Of a stretch of DNA of 64,000 bases, positions 24,614 to 36,291 are shown piece by piece; within the stretch, counting starts at the first letter, position 1, and every line of letters starts with the position of its first letter. A program made the translations under genes and the position numbers. This DNA comes from Peribacillus glennii (GTDB taxonomy: Bacteria > Bacillota > Bacilli > Bacillales > DSM-1321), in assembly GCF_003429105.1 (NCBI RefSeq), contig NZ_QVTD01000010.1, positions 177,762 to 241,761 on the forward strand, read 5' to 3'. Under the pieces are notes generated by a model. The model did not search any database. It was not told the DNA's origin and saw only the letters and a program-made list of their open reading frames with translations.

Positions 24614-25955
24614 CTACCGGTTTATTGATCGGCAAAACAGTCCATGTACCTCCATATAGGTAATACCAGGAAGGCTCAAGCACAATCAATTTTGGCTCCA
24701 GCGGATCCCTTGATAATTTATACCCGACACGGATATCCTCTAAGTCCTGCAGTTCGATATTCCTGTTTTCTGTGAATTGCTGCAAGATCTGTTGTCCTGA
24801 AGGAAGCTTGACTTTATACGGATAATCCGTTTCAATAGCGAAAGCAATGCTGAAGTATGGCCGCCTGAAACGGTAAATTTCTTCATCGCCCCACGTCTGC
24901 TCAATTTCAGACATGCCCTGTTCATTGAAAACAGGGTATCCGCCCTTGAATAACCGGAATATGACTTTCTGCCCATCTTCACTTTGGGCAGAATAACGGA
25001 ATCCGATGGTCTGCTGCCCATCTGTTTTCCTGCCCTCATCGTAATGATCTCCCCACCCGCCATGATTGCTTACGAAATCGATACTTTTTTGCAGCAGATC
25101 CACCGGGGCCCCATTGGAATAACTTTTTTGGGCCGGGTTCACAAATTCAATCGTCGAGAAATCCTGGTATTCAGACAGAAGCTTTGAACCATCTGTATAT
25201 TCCTTTCCCCGGGTAACAGAATCCTGCACAACTTTATCCGGGTTCGTAAAAAGCGTTTCTTTAAAATTTTCATCAATATCCAAATAGTTAATGTAATATT
25301 TGACCTGGCTTAATTGTACGGCTTCCTTCGGCAAGAAAAGCGTACGCTGTGGATTAATCTCCTTGGAGATGTATTCTGGAAATCCTTCAGCCCGGCTTGC
25401 AAATGCATTGTTAAAATTCTTTAAATGTGCGGTGCTAACCTGTGATTGGTACACTTTCTTTTGTTTATAGTTGACGAAATAAACCTTTCCTTCACTTATG
25501 CCCGGCTCTGTTTTAAATATGATCCGGTCGAAGGACACCTTCGGTAGTTTTCTGTCATCGAAATTTAAAACCGATTTATATAAATTCAAGGGAATTTGAT
25601 CAGGAAAAATCACTTCCGTATTTCCATCCGCATGGACAAAAGAGAGGAATTTCTTGTTTCCCGCCAGATGCGACGCATCTTTAAAATTAAAGAGGGTCCA
25701 TTTGGCGATCTCTGTTTGAATTTTAATTATTTCTCCCTCATCATGGGTCTGAAAATGTTTCCCTTGGGTGTGGAAGAGCACGCGGTCGGGCTTTATCACT
25801 TCTGATAATTCCTGTTTTTGACTGTCGTCCCTAATAAATTCACTTTGATCAATTTTTTTAAATTCGGGCTGATAGGTCCATATATTCCAGGTCAATAACG
25901 CACTGGCAGCAACTAAAGTGGTCAAAATGATATTTTTTGCGCCCTCAAAGCTCAT
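24591..25955 (-). CDS. walH: WalK regulatory membrane protein WalH (YycH)
   Basis: This 454-residue negative regulator of WalK has a single N-terminal helix (NIILTTLVAASALLTWNIW) and a large external YycH domain. The ATG at 25955 overlaps the walK stop (ATGA), the best-supported start; an in-frame GTG lies six bases upstream. Confidence 0.95.
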   Translation of the reverse strand: MSFEGAKNIILTTLVAASALLTWNIWTYQPEFKKIDQSEFIRDDSQKQELSEVIKPDRVLFHTQGKHFQTHDEGEIIKIQTEIAKWTLFNFKDASHLAGNKKFLSFVHADGNTEVIFPDQIPLNLYKSVLNFDDRKLPKVSFDRIIFKTEPGISEGKVYFVNYKQKKVYQSQVSTAHLKNFNNAFASRAEGFPEYISKEINPQRTLFLPKEAVQLSQVKYYINYLDIDENFKETLFTNPDKVVQDSVTRGKEYTDGSKLLSEYQDFSTIEFVNPAQKSYSNGAPVDLLQKSIDFVSNHGGWGDHYDEGRKTDGQQTIGFRYSAQSEDGQKVIFRLFKGGYPVFNEQGMSEIEQTWGDEEIYRFRRPYFSIAFAIETDYPYKVKLPSGQQILQQFTENRNIELQDLEDIRVGYKLSRDPLEPKLIVLEPSWYYLYGGTWTVLPINKPVGGKIGLE

Positions 25956-27796
25956 GACCACTCATCCTCTTGTTCTTGCTCATAAGGAAGTGTAAAGAAG
26001 ATGGTTGTCCCTTTCCCTTCCTTGCTTTCTGCCCATATCTCTCCGTCATGGGCCTCCACCATTTCCTTGGCGATCGCAAGGCCCAATCCGGTACCCCCGA
26101 GATTTCTGGCACGCGCCTTATCGACCCGGTAGAATCTTTCAAATATCTTGCTAAGATTATTCTTTGGAATTCCCACTCCCTGGTCACTGATACTGACCAC
26201 AATTTTTTCCGGCTGCTCTTTGATGCGGAACGAAATTTTCCCGCCTTCGGGAGAGTACTTAATCGCATTGGAAATGATATTGTAAAGCACCTGGGTAATC
26301 TTATCCTCATCAATATCTACATAGTAGGAGCGGGAAGGGATGTCCCGTTGAAACGTGATATGCTCCTCTATGGTCATCTCAAAACGGTCAATGATATGGT
26401 CAAAAAACTTGGTAAAATTCACCCAGCCTTTCGATAGATTGTAATCTTTACTGTCCATTTTGGACAACTGGAGTAAATCATTGACCAGCCGGATCATCCG
26501 CTCCGTTTCATTTTGGGTGACACTTAAAAAGGAGGGAGCAAGCGATTCATCCTTCCAAGCCCCATCTGCCAGGGCCTCCAGATAACTTCGCATCGTTGTT
26601 AGCGGCGTCCTCAGCTCGTGGGAAACGTTCGCAACGAATTCACGGCGTTCTTCCTCAATTTTTTCCTGTTCCGTAATATCATGAAGTACTGTAATAAGGC
26701 CATTTACAAAGCCTGTTTCTTTTTGGATGACTGAAAAATTGGCCCGTAAGATATACGGATCCTTATTGGTGCTGTAATCAAGGATTACGGATTCCCTTTC
26801 CTCAAGCAGCTCGTCAAAGGTGTATCGTTCCTCAAGCCCCAGCAACGTAATAATGGGCTGCGTTAACACTGTTTCACGTGAAACATCCAGCAATTTGGCT
26901 GCAGGTTCATTAATGAGGATGACTCTTCCTCTGCGATCAGTGGCAATCACTCCATCAGTCATATAAGCCAGAACGGACGACAGCTTCCGCCTCTCCCCTT
27001 CAGTGGTTGAGTTGGCATCCTGCAACTTCCTGGTTAGGTTATTAAAAGTGACGGCTAACTGCCCGATTTCATCATTGCCATACACTTTTACTTTTCTTGA
27101 ATAATTTCCTTTTGCGAGCGCAAGCGCCTGTTTACGCATATCCGACATTGGCCTGGTAATTGTCCGGGCCAGCAAAATGCCTAGAATGGCCGTAATGCCA
27201 AGTGCGATTGCGGTTCCGGTTATGAAAATCTGATTGATCTGCTTCATCAGTTCGTACACTGTTTCCATTTCAGCAATCGAATACACTATACCGATAACCT
27301 TATCATCTTTGTCTTTTATCGGAGTTGCCAGGACCCACAAACGGTTTCCCGTTTTTCGATCACGGCGCGTTTCTTCTTCCTCAGTTCCCAGGGCATGCGC
27401 CCTTTTCACCAAGGTCTGGGTAGTTTTTTTGCCTACAATTCCTTGATTGTCATTTTTCGATGTCCCGATTACCTTGCCGCTGCTGTCAATAACACGCACT
27501 TCATGGAGATCAGTAGAAGGATTATCCTCAAGAATCGTCCGGATATTTTCCTTGTATCTGGCTTCATCCGCCTCATCCGGAACACCGCTTTGCAAATATG
27601 TCCTCATTTCTTCGCCAAGGCTGTATGTGAGAAGGTTAATATTATCCGAAGTTGAACTTTTAAAGTTATCAACCAATTTCTTTTCGAGGCCCTGCACAAA
27701 ATATACACCAATGATTTGCATCGCAACCAAAATAAGCAACACATAGATGAGTACAAATTTTAAGTGTATAGAACGGAAAAAGCTTACCTTTCTCAT
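25952..27796 (-). CDS. walK: Essential sensor histidine kinase WalK
   Basis: This 614-residue kinase senses cell-wall status at the septum and phosphorylates WalR. In order: helix (FVLIYVLLILVAMQIIGVYF), external PAS-like domain (about 35-180), helix 2 (IFITGTAIALGITAILGILL), HAMP, cytoplasmic PAS (about 265-365), HisKA with FVANVSHELRTPLTTMRSY, and HATPase with the N box NIISNAIKYSPEGG and G boxes DQGVGIP and GGTGLGLAIAKE. A perfect parS site lies inside the PAS-encoding part. It is four bases downstream of walR. Confidence 0.97.
   Translation of the reverse strand: MRKVSFFRSIHLKFVLIYVLLILVAMQIIGVYFVQGLEKKLVDNFKSSTSDNINLLTYSLGEEMRTYLQSGVPDEADEARYKENIRTILEDNPSTDLHEVRVIDSSGKVIGTSKNDNQGIVGKKTTQTLVKRAHALGTEEEETRRDRKTGNRLWVLATPIKDKDDKVIGIVYSIAEMETVYELMKQINQIFITGTAIALGITAILGILLARTITRPMSDMRKQALALAKGNYSRKVKVYGNDEIGQLAVTFNNLTRKLQDANSTTEGERRKLSSVLAYMTDGVIATDRRGRVILINEPAAKLLDVSRETVLTQPIITLLGLEERYTFDELLEERESVILDYSTNKDPYILRANFSVIQKETGFVNGLITVLHDITEQEKIEEERREFVANVSHELRTPLTTMRSYLEALADGAWKDESLAPSFLSVTQNETERMIRLVNDLLQLSKMDSKDYNLSKGWVNFTKFFDHIIDRFEMTIEEHITFQRDIPSRSYYVDIDEDKITQVLYNIISNAIKYSPEGGKISFRIKEQPEKIVVSISDQGVGIPKNNLSKIFERFYRVDKARARNLGGTGLGLAIAKEMVEAHDGEIWAESKEGKGTTIFFTLPYEQEQEDEWS
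26870..26885. other. parS centromere site inside walK
   Basis: The 16-base palindrome TGTTTCACGTGAAACA matches the Bacillus parS consensus exactly. It codes DVSRETV within the WalK PAS domain. ParB (Spo0J) encoded at 42655-43515 is the expected binder. Confidence 0.92.
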
Positions 27797-27800
27797 CTAT

Positions 27801-28508
27801 CTACTCCTGTTCAGGATTGCGGAGGTAATAGCCTACCCCTCTTCTTGTTACGATCCAGCCGGGGTGGCTTGGATTATCCTCAATTTTTTCCCGGAGGCGG
27901 CGCACGGTAACATCAACTGTCCGCACATCACCGAAATAATCATAGCCCCATACTGTTTGAAGCAAATGCTCCCGGGTCATGACCTGTCCGATATGTTTGG
28001 CCAGATAGTGGAGCAATTCAAACTCCCGGTGGGTCAGCTCTATCGTTTCGCCCCTTTTGGACACCACATATGCATCCGGATGGATTACCAGGGTTCCAAT
28101 TGCAATTTCCTTCGGTTCTTCCTCAGAATCAGGAGCAGGGACCGCTGCTTGGCGGCGCAGGTTGGCCTTTACACGGGCAATGATTTCGCGGGTACTGAAC
28201 GGCTTTGTCACATAATCATCCGCCCCTAGTTCAAGCCCGAGTACTTTATCAATCTCAGAATCCTTTGCTGTAAGCATAATGATTGGAATTTCATACTTCT
28301 TCCGTACTTCACGGCAGACTTCCATGCCATCGCGCCCGGGCAGCATGATATCGAGCAAGATCAGGTCCGGTTGAATTTCATCCACCAACCTAACCGCGTC
28401 ATTGCCGTCATGGGCACATGTAACCTCATAGCCTTCCTTCTTCAGGTTAAACTGCAATATATCCGCAATTGGCTTTTCGTCATCTACAACAAGAATTTTC
28501 TTTTCCAT
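27801..28508 (-). CDS. walR: Essential response regulator WalR
   Basis: This 235-residue OmpR/PhoB-type regulator controls cell-wall hydrolase genes. The receiver domain shows [17 protein letters not shown], the phospho-acceptor Asp in [15 protein letters not shown] and Lys in [13 protein letters not shown]. The winged helix ends with [21 protein letters not shown] use the ATG at 28508 with AGGAGA upstream; the frame is open further but lacks a site. It is the first gene of walRKHIJ. Confidence 0.97.
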   Translation of the reverse strand: MEKKILVVDDEKPIADILQFNLKKEGYEVTCAHDGNDAVRLVDEIQPDLILLDIMLPGRDGMEVCREVRKKYEIPIIMLTAKDSEIDKVLGLELGADDYVTKPFSTREIIARVKANLRRQAAVPAPDSEEEPKEIAIGTLVIHPDAYVVSKRGETIELTHREFELLHYLAKHIGQVMTREHLLQTVWGYDYFGDVRTVDVTVRRLREKIEDNPSHPGWIVTRRGVGYYLRNPEQE

Positions 28509-28843
28509 GGATTTTCTCCTTTGAATATATTCTGCAATATTGGAAGATGGCCCACAACTCTGAATAGTGTACGGGGCCAATCATAAAATTCATTTTTAAT
28601 TTCATTCATCCTTATTAAAGGACAAAGACGCATGTTTTCTATTCTACTTTATCATTTTATACATATTAATTCACCTTTTAGGTGATTTATCCCTGATAGA
28701 ATATTTACCAGTTTCATAGGTTTACGGCTTTTACTCTCTGAAAAAACGGGGAAGAAACTTCGAATGTCCTGCTGTTACCGCGTATGCGGGGCAATATGAA
28801 TAGAGGCAAAATAAAAAAAACGCCAAATGGGCGTTTTGAAAGA
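28509..28843. other. Intergenic region upstream of walR
   Basis: It holds the walR leader, a small hairpin TCACCTTTTAGGTGA (about 28671-28686), AT-rich promoter-like sequence, and the tRNA terminator at its left-hand transcription end. No further gene is seen. Confidence 0.4.
28813..28837 (-). terminator. Terminator of the tRNA cluster
   Basis: AAAACGCC and GGGCGTTTT pair, with a run of eight T on the minus strand, just after tRNA-Phe. Confidence 0.85.
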
Positions 28844-28916
28844 TGGCTCAGGACGGAATCGAACCGCCGACACAAGGATTTTCAGTCCTTTGCTCTACCA
28901 ACTGAGCTACTGAGCC
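28844..28916 (-). tRNA. tRNA-Phe (GAA)
   Basis: 73-base cloverleaf with acceptor GGCTCAG/CTGAGCC, D-arm GCTCAGTTGGTAGAGC, anticodon loop CTGAAAA (GAA) and T-loop GGTTCGATTCC. CCA is not encoded. Last tRNA of the cluster. Confidence 0.95.
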
Positions 28917-28943
28917 ATAAATTATGTATCTTTGTAATATGCA

Positions 28944-29019
28944 TGGCGGTCCCGACGGGAATCGAACCCGCGATCTCCTGCGTGACAGGCAGGCATGTTA
29001 ACCGCTACACCACGGGACC
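28944..29019 (-). tRNA. tRNA-Asp (GTC)
   Basis: Acceptor GGTCCCG/CGGGACC, anticodon loop CTGTCAC (GTC), T-loop GGTTCGATTCC, discriminator G and encoded CCA (28944-28946). Confidence 0.95.
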
Positions 29020-29044
29020 AAAAATATAGTTATTATTTTAAAAG

Positions 29045-29116
29045 TGACCCCTACGGGATTCGAACCCGTGTTACCGCCGTGAAAGGGCGGTGTCTTAACC
29101 GCTTGACCAAGGGGCC
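29045..29116 (-). tRNA. tRNA-Glu (TTC)
   Basis: Acceptor GGCCCCT paired with AGGGGTC (one G-U), anticodon loop CTTTCAC (TTC), T-loop GGTTCGAATCC. CCA is not encoded. Confidence 0.95.
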
Positions 29117-29128
29117 ATATTATATAGA

Positions 29129-29204
29129 TGGTGAGCCATGAAGGACTCGAACCTTCGACCCTCTGATTAAAAGTCAGATGCTCTACCGACTGAGCTAATG
29201 GCTC
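29129..29204 (-). tRNA. tRNA-Lys (TTT)
   Basis: Acceptor GAGCCAT/ATGGCTC, D-arm GCTCAGTCGGTAGAGC, anticodon loop CTTTTAA (TTT), T-loop GGTTCGAGTCC, encoded CCA. First of the Lys-Glu-Asp-Phe cluster. Confidence 0.95.
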
Positions 29205-29315
29205 GGTATTTGAAATTCACTCCGCTATCCTCATTTTGCGGAAGATGTGCCCCATTTACCTCTTTTCAAGAAGTAAATTCTGCAACTTGCAGCTTATTCA
29301 TGACGGAACGCTCAT

Positions 29316-29338
29316 CTCTACCGACTGAGCTAATGGCT
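29316..29338 (-). pseudogene. 5' fragment of a duplicated tRNA-Lys
   Basis: The 23 bases repeat the tRNA-Lys acceptor/D-arm half (AGCCATTAGCTCAGTCGG and the next five bases). The anticodon and 3' half are missing. It lies 112 bases upstream of the intact gene, probably in its leader. The rest of 29205-29523 shows nothing else. Confidence 0.75.
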
Positions 29339-29523
29339 TGCCATGTAAAACGCCGTTCAGTTTTATGTAGCCTTTCGTGACGACGCTTTTGATATTATCA
29401 TAGATTCCCATACTTGCGCAATAGTATTTTAAAAAAATTTTATTTATTTCAGTTTCCTAAATGATTGTCTTTCAATTTGTGAGGGAAAAAGGGCTTAAAA
29501 CCACCAGCGGAACCATGAAAAAA

Positions 29524-29547
29524 GGAACTGCCAACAAAAGCAGTTCC
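29524..29547 (-). terminator. purA terminator
   Basis: GGAACTGC and GCAGTTCC form the stem; the minus strand continues with TTTTTT. It starts seven bases after purA. Confidence 0.85.
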
Positions 29548-29554
29548 GAAATAC

Positions 29555-30889
<1,335 letters not shown>

Positions 30890-30950
30890 TCAACATCCGG
30901 TTCTTATCAAACAAACTCATTTTATCAGTTTTTCAATGGAGAAGTCAATG

Positions 30951-30994
30951 AAAACCGAACATTGTAATATTAAGTTATTATTTCGTTCGTAAAT
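30951..30994 (-). promoter_or_regulatory. Pair of PurR boxes upstream of purA
   Basis: AAAACCGAACATT (30951-30963) fits the Bacillus PurBox consensus AWWWCCGAACWWT exactly. A second, imperfect, inverted copy (ATTTACGAACGAAA on the minus strand, 30981-30994) lies 17 bases away. Two inverted boxes at this spacing are the normal PurR target. The remaining 30995-31200 holds no gene that I can support. Confidence 0.75.
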
Positions 30995-31200
30995 TGTATA
31001 TCATTTCTCTTAATATGCTGTCCAAAGATTGCATTCCTGAAACACGTTTCCAGGCATATGAAATGCTTTTAAATTGTGCTTACATAAACAAAGAGAACGC
31101 CTTATTGATCGATCATTTTTTCTTAAATCACCACATTTTTGTGCTTAACTATGAAATTTTTTGTAACTCAATAGCATTAAAACGATGCCGAATAAATATA

Positions 31201-31232
31201 AAAACCATCCCCGGTCCTGTAGGGATGGTTTT
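31201..31232 (-). terminator. dnaC terminator
   Basis: AAAACCATCCC and GGGATGGTTTT form an 11-bp stem with TTTTTAT following on the minus strand. Confidence 0.85.
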
Positions 31233-31271
31233 AATGCTTTACCGCACAACTGAAATGGGAGACTGACCCCA

Positions 31272-32621
31272 TTAAGCTGAGTCATCAAAGCGTCTTTCAA
31301 GATTGACGAATTTGTTATATTCCTTTACAAAAGCGAGAGATACTGTTCCAACCGGTCCATTACGCTGTTTGGCAATGATGATTTCTATGATATTTTTGTT
31401 TTCTGATTCCTTATCATAATAGTCATCACGGTACAGGAAAGCTACGATATCAGCATCCTGCTCAATACTTCCCGATTCACGGATATCGGACATCATCGGC
31501 CGCTTATCCTGGCGCTGTTCCACGCCACGGGAAAGCTGGGAAAGGGCAATGACAGGCACCTGCAACTCACGGGCCAACGCCTTTAGGGAACGTGATATTT
31601 CCGAAACTTCCTGCTGCCGGTTCTCGCCAGATCTGCCGTTGCCCTGGATGAGCTGGAGATAGTCGATCAGAATCATCCCAAGCCCCTGTTCTTGCTTAAG
31701 CCGGCGACACTTGGAACGGATATCCCCGATACGCACGCCGGGTGTGTCATCAATATAGATGCCGGCATTCGACAAGCTTCCCATTGCCATTGTGAGCTTG
31801 CGCCAATCTTCATCGGTCAACGATCCTGTCCGGAGGTTCTGTGCATTGATATTGCCTTCCGCGCACAGCATACGCATGACCAGCTGTTCAGCGCCCATCT
31901 CCAGGCTGAAGATCGCGACGTTTTCTTCCGTTTTCGTCGCCACGTTTTGGGCAATGTTCAAAGCGAATGCTGTTTTACCGACGGAAGGACGGGCAGCCAC
32001 AATGATCAAATCATTGCGCTGAAAGCCTGCTGTCATCCGGTCCAGCTCGGCAAACCCTGTCGGAATACCGGTAATATCCCCTTTGCGGTTCGTCAGGACT
32101 TCGATATTGTCATAAGTTTTAACCAATACATCCTTGATATTTTGGAAGGCACCCGTATTTTTCCTCTGCGCCACTTCCATGATATTTTTTTCCGCTTCCC
32201 CCAACAGGCTTTCCACTTCATCTTCTCGGCTATAGCCTTCCTGGGCTATGTTTGTTGCCGTGCGGATCAACCTGCGCAGTAACGATTTCTCTTCGACGAT
32301 ACGTGCATAGTATTCGATATTGGCAGCAGTTGGGACCGATGCTGCCACCTCGCTCAAATACGAGACGCCCCCTACTTCTTCCAGATTTTTGGAAGCTGCA
32401 AGTTCTTCAGTGACCGTAATCAAATCGACCGCTTTTCCAAGATCGTTGAGCTTGATCATAACATTAAAGATTTTTTGGTGGGAGCTGCGGTAAAAATCCT
32501 CTGGAATCAGGATTTCAGAAGCAAGCGTAAGAGCGGAAGGCTCTAAGAAAATCGCCCCGATCACCGCCTGTTCAGCTTCAATATTCTGCGGCGGGATGCG
32601 ATCCTGGAATAATTCATTCAC
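31272..32621 (-). CDS. dnaC: Replicative DNA helicase (DnaB type)
   Basis: This 449-residue hexameric 5'-3' helicase unwinds DNA at the fork (called DnaC in Bacillus). It has the N-terminal DnaB domain (RIPPQNIEAEQAVIGAIFLE), linker, and RecA-like motor with Walker A ARPSVGKTAFALNIA, Walker B GMILIDYLQLIQ and SQLSRGVEQR. The start is GTG at 32621 with AAGGAGG eight bases upstream; the frame extends 15 codons further without a site. Confidence 0.97.
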   Translation of the reverse strand: MNELFQDRIPPQNIEAEQAVIGAIFLEPSALTLASEILIPEDFYRSSHQKIFNVMIKLNDLGKAVDLITVTEELAASKNLEEVGGVSYLSEVAASVPTAANIEYYARIVEEKSLLRRLIRTATNIAQEGYSREDEVESLLGEAEKNIMEVAQRKNTGAFQNIKDVLVKTYDNIEVLTNRKGDITGIPTGFAELDRMTAGFQRNDLIIVAARPSVGKTAFALNIAQNVATKTEENVAIFSLEMGAEQLVMRMLCAEGNINAQNLRTGSLTDEDWRKLTMAMGSLSNAGIYIDDTPGVRIGDIRSKCRRLKQEQGLGMILIDYLQLIQGNGRSGENRQQEVSEISRSLKALARELQVPVIALSQLSRGVEQRQDKRPMMSDIRESGSIEQDADIVAFLYRDDYYDKESENKNIIEIIIAKQRNGPVGTVSLAFVKEYNKFVNLERRFDDSA

Positions 32622-32792
32622 TCTGCTAACCTCCTTTTTCCCGAGAAGGGGATTGTCAAACTTCAAACCTCTGTATATAAAAAAAATAGAAACTGGAGAA
32701 CAATCGATTGCCTTATTGCCTAGTACGTAGTTAAAAACAAATTATCGCCTTAATGGAAACAACTTAAGAACGTAAAGATTCCTAAAGTAAAA

Positions 32793-32825
32793 AAAGTGAT
32801 GGGACAATACGCCCAATCACATTTT
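32793..32825 (-). terminator. rplI terminator
   Basis: GTGATTGGG and TCCCATCAC pair on the minus strand, followed by a run of seven T. Confidence 0.75.
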
Positions 32826-32875
32826 TCTTTACCTTCTATTTTATCTAGTTTCTTTCAGATAGGAAAGAACTAAAA

Positions 32876-33325
32876 TTAGTTAATTTCTTTGACATGGACT
32901 GTCAGCGTGGCCGTTACTTCCGGATGCAATTTGACCGGAAACTTAGTGTGGCCAAGCGTGCGGATTCCTTCACTAAGGTCCATTTTGCGCTTATCAATTT
33001 TGATTTTATGTTTCTTTTGCAGTTCCTCGGCAATTTGTTTTGTTGTAATGGAACCAAAAAGGCGGCCGCCCTCACCCGCTTTTGCCTGAAGCTCGACAGT
33101 GAGCTTTTCGACTTTTTCCTTTAATTCCTTGGCCTGTTCGAGCTCTTCGGCTGCCAGGACTTGCTGTTTATTTTGTTGTGCTTCCAAAGCTTTCATATTG
33201 GCATTAGAAGCTTCTACAGCCAGGCCTTGTTTCAGAAGGAAGTTTTGCGCATAACCGTCTGACACATTCTTCACTTCCCCTTTTTTTCCTTTTCCTTTTA
33301 CATCCTTTAAAAAAATCACTTTCAT
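32876..33325 (-). CDS. rplI: 50S ribosomal protein L9
   Basis: This 149-residue protein binds 23S rRNA near the L1 stalk. The N-terminal globule [20 protein letters not shown] and the long connecting helix are typical. ATG overlaps the gdpP stop by four bases (ATGA); AAGGAGG lies upstream. Confidence 0.97.
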   Translation of the reverse strand: MKVIFLKDVKGKGKKGEVKNVSDGYAQNFLLKQGLAVEASNANMKALEAQQNKQQVLAAEELEQAKELKEKVEKLTVELQAKAGEGGRLFGSITTKQIAEELQKKHKIKIDKRKMDLSEGIRTLGHTKFPVKLHPEVTATLTVHVKEIN

Positions 33326-35292
33326 TCGCTTTGTCCTCCTTCTAAATATTCATCAATCGCTGTTTTTAAACGTTCTTCCGCTTCCTCGATGGATGTGTAG
33401 AGCTGGGTGGCCGCATTCGTTAAGTGCCCTCCGCCTTCCAACATTTCCATGATTACCTGTACATTGATATCCCCAAGTGATCGCGCGCTGATGCTGACCA
33501 TATCTTCCGTACGTCTTGAAATCACAAAGGAAGCGAGCACACCATCCATCGTCAAAAGGGTATCTGCCGCCTGGGCGATCAATACCTGATCATGAAATTC
33601 CTCAGGTGATCCCTTTGCAATTGCAATCCCGTTTTTATAAAAAGAAACTTTCTCAATCAATTTGGATCGTTTAATATACGTATCCACATCTTCTTTCAAA
33701 AACTTTTGGACAAGAACTGTATCCGCTCCATGCGCCCTTAAATAGGACGCCGCATCAAAGGTCCGCGATCCTGTCCTCAGCGTAAAGCTCTTCGTATCGA
33801 CGATAATACCGGCAAGCAGTGCGGTCGATTCAAGCATATCGATCTTGCTTCGCTTCGGCTGATATTCCAGCAGCTCCGTCACAAGCTCAGCCGTTGAGGA
33901 CGCATAAGGCTCCATGTAGACGAGCAGCGCATTGTTTATGAATTCTTCCCCCCGCCTGTGATGATCGATTACAACCACTTTGTCAATCCGGTTTAACAGG
34001 CGTTCCTCGATCATCATCGACGGTTTATGGGTATCGACAACCACAAGAAGGGTTTCATCGGTAATCATCTCAAATGCTTCCTCAGGCGTGATGAAACGGT
34101 CAAACAGATCGGGCTTGTTCTTGGTTTCTTCCATTAACCGGCGGACCCCAGTATCGAGTTCGTTAAAGTTTAAGACGATATAAGCATCACGCTCATTCAT
34201 CTGGGCTACTTTCGTGATGCCGATGGCGGATCCCACCGCGTCCATATCGGGATGCTTATGGCCCATTACAATGACTTTGTCACTGTCAAGCACAATATCT
34301 TTAAGCGCATGGGAAATCACGCGGGCGCGGACCCTGGTCCGTTTTTCCATCGGATTGGTTTTGCCGCCAAAGAATTTCACTTTCCCATTGGCCAATTTGA
34401 TGGCGACCTGATCGCCGCCCCTGCCTAAAGCAAGATCAAGGCTTGACTGTGCGAGAGTACCCAACTCCGGCAGTGAAGAAACACCCGAGCCCACGCCAAT
34501 GCTCAAAGTAAGAGAAACATTTTGCTTCGCGGTCGTTTCCCTGATTTCATCCAGAATTGAGAACTTTCCTTTTTCAAGCAGTTGAAGGATGCTTTCATTG
34601 AATACAGCCATGAACCGATCAGAAGAAGTGCGTTTTAAAAACACGCCATTATCCTTGGCCCATTTGTTCAAAAGGGAGGTGACCAGGCTATTCAGGCTGC
34701 TTTTTCGCTGGTCATCCATTCCCTGTGTCAATTCATCATAATTATCCAGAGCAATAAAGGCGAGTGCTGTACGTTCATCTTCGTAAAGCTGTTCAATTTC
34801 GACCTGTTCGGTCACATCAAAGAAATAGAGCAGCCGTTCTTCCCTTTTATGGATCACTTTGAACTTCCGCGCCCGGAGCGTGATAGTTTCTGTTTCCACT
34901 TCCTGTTTAATCAACGGCACGATTGATTCCGCTACGTCATACAGCGACCTTCCTACAAGCGAATCCTCATCAAAGCAGGATGCCAAAAAAGGATTGGTCC
35001 ATTCGATATAATAATCATCATTAATAAGCATAATCCCGATTGGCATTTCAAGCAGGGCCTCTTCGCCCACTTTTTTCAGCCGATAAGATAATGTAGAAAT
35101 ATATTCTTCAGTTTCACGCCGGTTTTTATATTCAATCCTAAATACCATGAAAAATAAAAAAGATAGAAGCGCAAGCCCTATTAAAGCAATCCACCAGGAA
35201 TAATAGGCAACAAACCCTACAAGTGCGAGCGTTGCACCAAGCAAGCCATAAATGGGATACCTAATAGACTGCTTCTGTAAAAAAGATGGCAT
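33322..35292 (-). CDS. gdpP: Cyclic di-AMP phosphodiesterase GdpP
   Basis: This 656-residue membrane enzyme hydrolyses c-di-AMP, tuning potassium and cell-wall homeostasis. In order: two helices (about 10-50), a degenerate PAS (about 75-150), a degenerate GGDEF domain (about 165-300), and DHH/DHHA1 with [39 protein letters not shown] and the C-terminal [12 protein letters not shown]. The ATG at 35292 has GGAG eight bases upstream. Confidence 0.95.
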   Translation of the reverse strand: MPSFLQKQSIRYPIYGLLGATLALVGFVAYYSWWIALIGLALLSFLFFMVFRIEYKNRRETEEYISTLSYRLKKVGEEALLEMPIGIMLINDDYYIEWTNPFLASCFDEDSLVGRSLYDVAESIVPLIKQEVETETITLRARKFKVIHKREERLLYFFDVTEQVEIEQLYEDERTALAFIALDNYDELTQGMDDQRKSSLNSLVTSLLNKWAKDNGVFLKRTSSDRFMAVFNESILQLLEKGKFSILDEIRETTAKQNVSLTLSIGVGSGVSSLPELGTLAQSSLDLALGRGGDQVAIKLANGKVKFFGGKTNPMEKRTRVRARVISHALKDIVLDSDKVIVMGHKHPDMDAVGSAIGITKVAQMNERDAYIVLNFNELDTGVRRLMEETKNKPDLFDRFITPEEAFEMITDETLLVVVDTHKPSMMIEERLLNRIDKVVVIDHHRRGEEFINNALLVYMEPYASSTAELVTELLEYQPKRSKIDMLESTALLAGIIVDTKSFTLRTGSRTFDAASYLRAHGADTVLVQKFLKEDVDTYIKRSKLIEKVSFYKNGIAIAKGSPEEFHDQVLIAQAADTLLTMDGVLASFVISRRTEDMVSISARSLGDINVQVIMEMLEGGGHLTNAATQLYTSIEEAEERLKTAIDEYLEGGQSE

Positions 35293-35346
35293 ATTTTCAG
35301 CTCCTAAAAGCATGTCTAAGTATAAAATTTTATGATTAAACGATCT

Positions 35347-36291
35347 TTATTGCTTCTTGTTCCGAAGGGCATCCCTAATTGGAAATCCCAGATCAACGAT
35401 TCCTGCTATCCGGATGAATGCCTGAAAGAACGGCATGAACAAGGATAAGACCAAAATAATCACCGGAACCGCCTTGGCCCACCCTTTTATATGACTGAAG
35501 AAAAATAATAGCGAGTAACCCTGAAGCAGCATCAACAACTGCAAAATCAAGAGAAGGTTGGCAATCACCATATAGAGATAGCTGTCTTCTTCCGGCCGAA
35601 GAAAAAATCCAGCTACCATCGTAATTAAATAATACCATAAAAGACTTTTTGGGAGTTGAAGTTCTCTTAAAGGAGGCCATGAAACTTTTTTCTCGCTGAA
35701 TCTTTTTACGAACGGATTGGAGGCAAGGACAATAAGGGCTGCCATCACCATGGAAGTCGCAACCAATAAGGCAGGCAATAAAGTATTCAGCATATCGACC
35801 CAATCATTAATCCCCTTTGTAAAATCTTCCGGTACTTCTTGGCCCATGGCGGTCATCATATCAAGGGATTTGCCAACAGAATCCCTTAACATGCTAATAA
35901 AGTCCCCAATGAAATCGACATCAAAGAACCAGGCTGCCGCCCCGTACAAAGCCACTATTCCAATAATCAGAATCAGGACTGCGCCGACATACACCAGATA
36001 TGCGGGTTTATTTCTTCTGATCAAAGCCCCGATTGTTACTCCTGTCGCCCCTGTGACCAAAGCCATCGGAATCGCCGTAATCGTGCCAAACAATGCTGAC
36101 AGGCCGCATGCCACTAGGAGGAATCCTATGGACCATCCAAGGTCGTGCTTAATGGCCGTCAAAATAAAAGGTACCGGCAGAAAGAAAAATAATGGCAAAC
36201 CCAATAAGGGAAAATAAACGGTCAAAAGCAGTAAAATACTATATAGAGCTAAAAGCGCTCCTCCTTCGGCAATCTTTCTTCCATTGTTCAA
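35347..36291 (-). CDS. yybS: YybS-like DUF2232 membrane protein
   Basis: This 314-residue protein with about eight membrane helices is conserved next to gdpP in bacilli. The N-terminus (ALLALYSILLLLTVYFPLLG) and the pattern of helices suggest an ECF-transporter-S-like fold; the substrate is unknown. The start is TTG at 36291 with a weak AAGG upstream. Confidence 0.85.
   Translation of the reverse strand: MNNGRKIAEGGALLALYSILLLLTVYFPLLGLPLFFFLPVPFILTAIKHDLGWSIGFLLVACGLSALFGTITAIPMALVTGATGVTIGALIRRNKPAYLVYVGAVLILIIGIVALYGAAAWFFDVDFIGDFISMLRDSVGKSLDMMTAMGQEVPEDFTKGINDWVDMLNTLLPALLVATSMVMAALIVLASNPFVKRFSEKKVSWPPLRELQLPKSLLWYYLITMVAGFFLRPEEDSYLYMVIANLLLILQLLMLLQGYSLLFFFSHIKGWAKAVPVIILVLSLFMPFFQAFIRIAGIVDLGFPIRDALRNKKQ

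Noticed and set aside
30994..31266. 90-codon plus-strand frame between purA and dnaC
   Set aside because: It has no ribosome site, runs through the dnaC terminator and has no recognisable domain.
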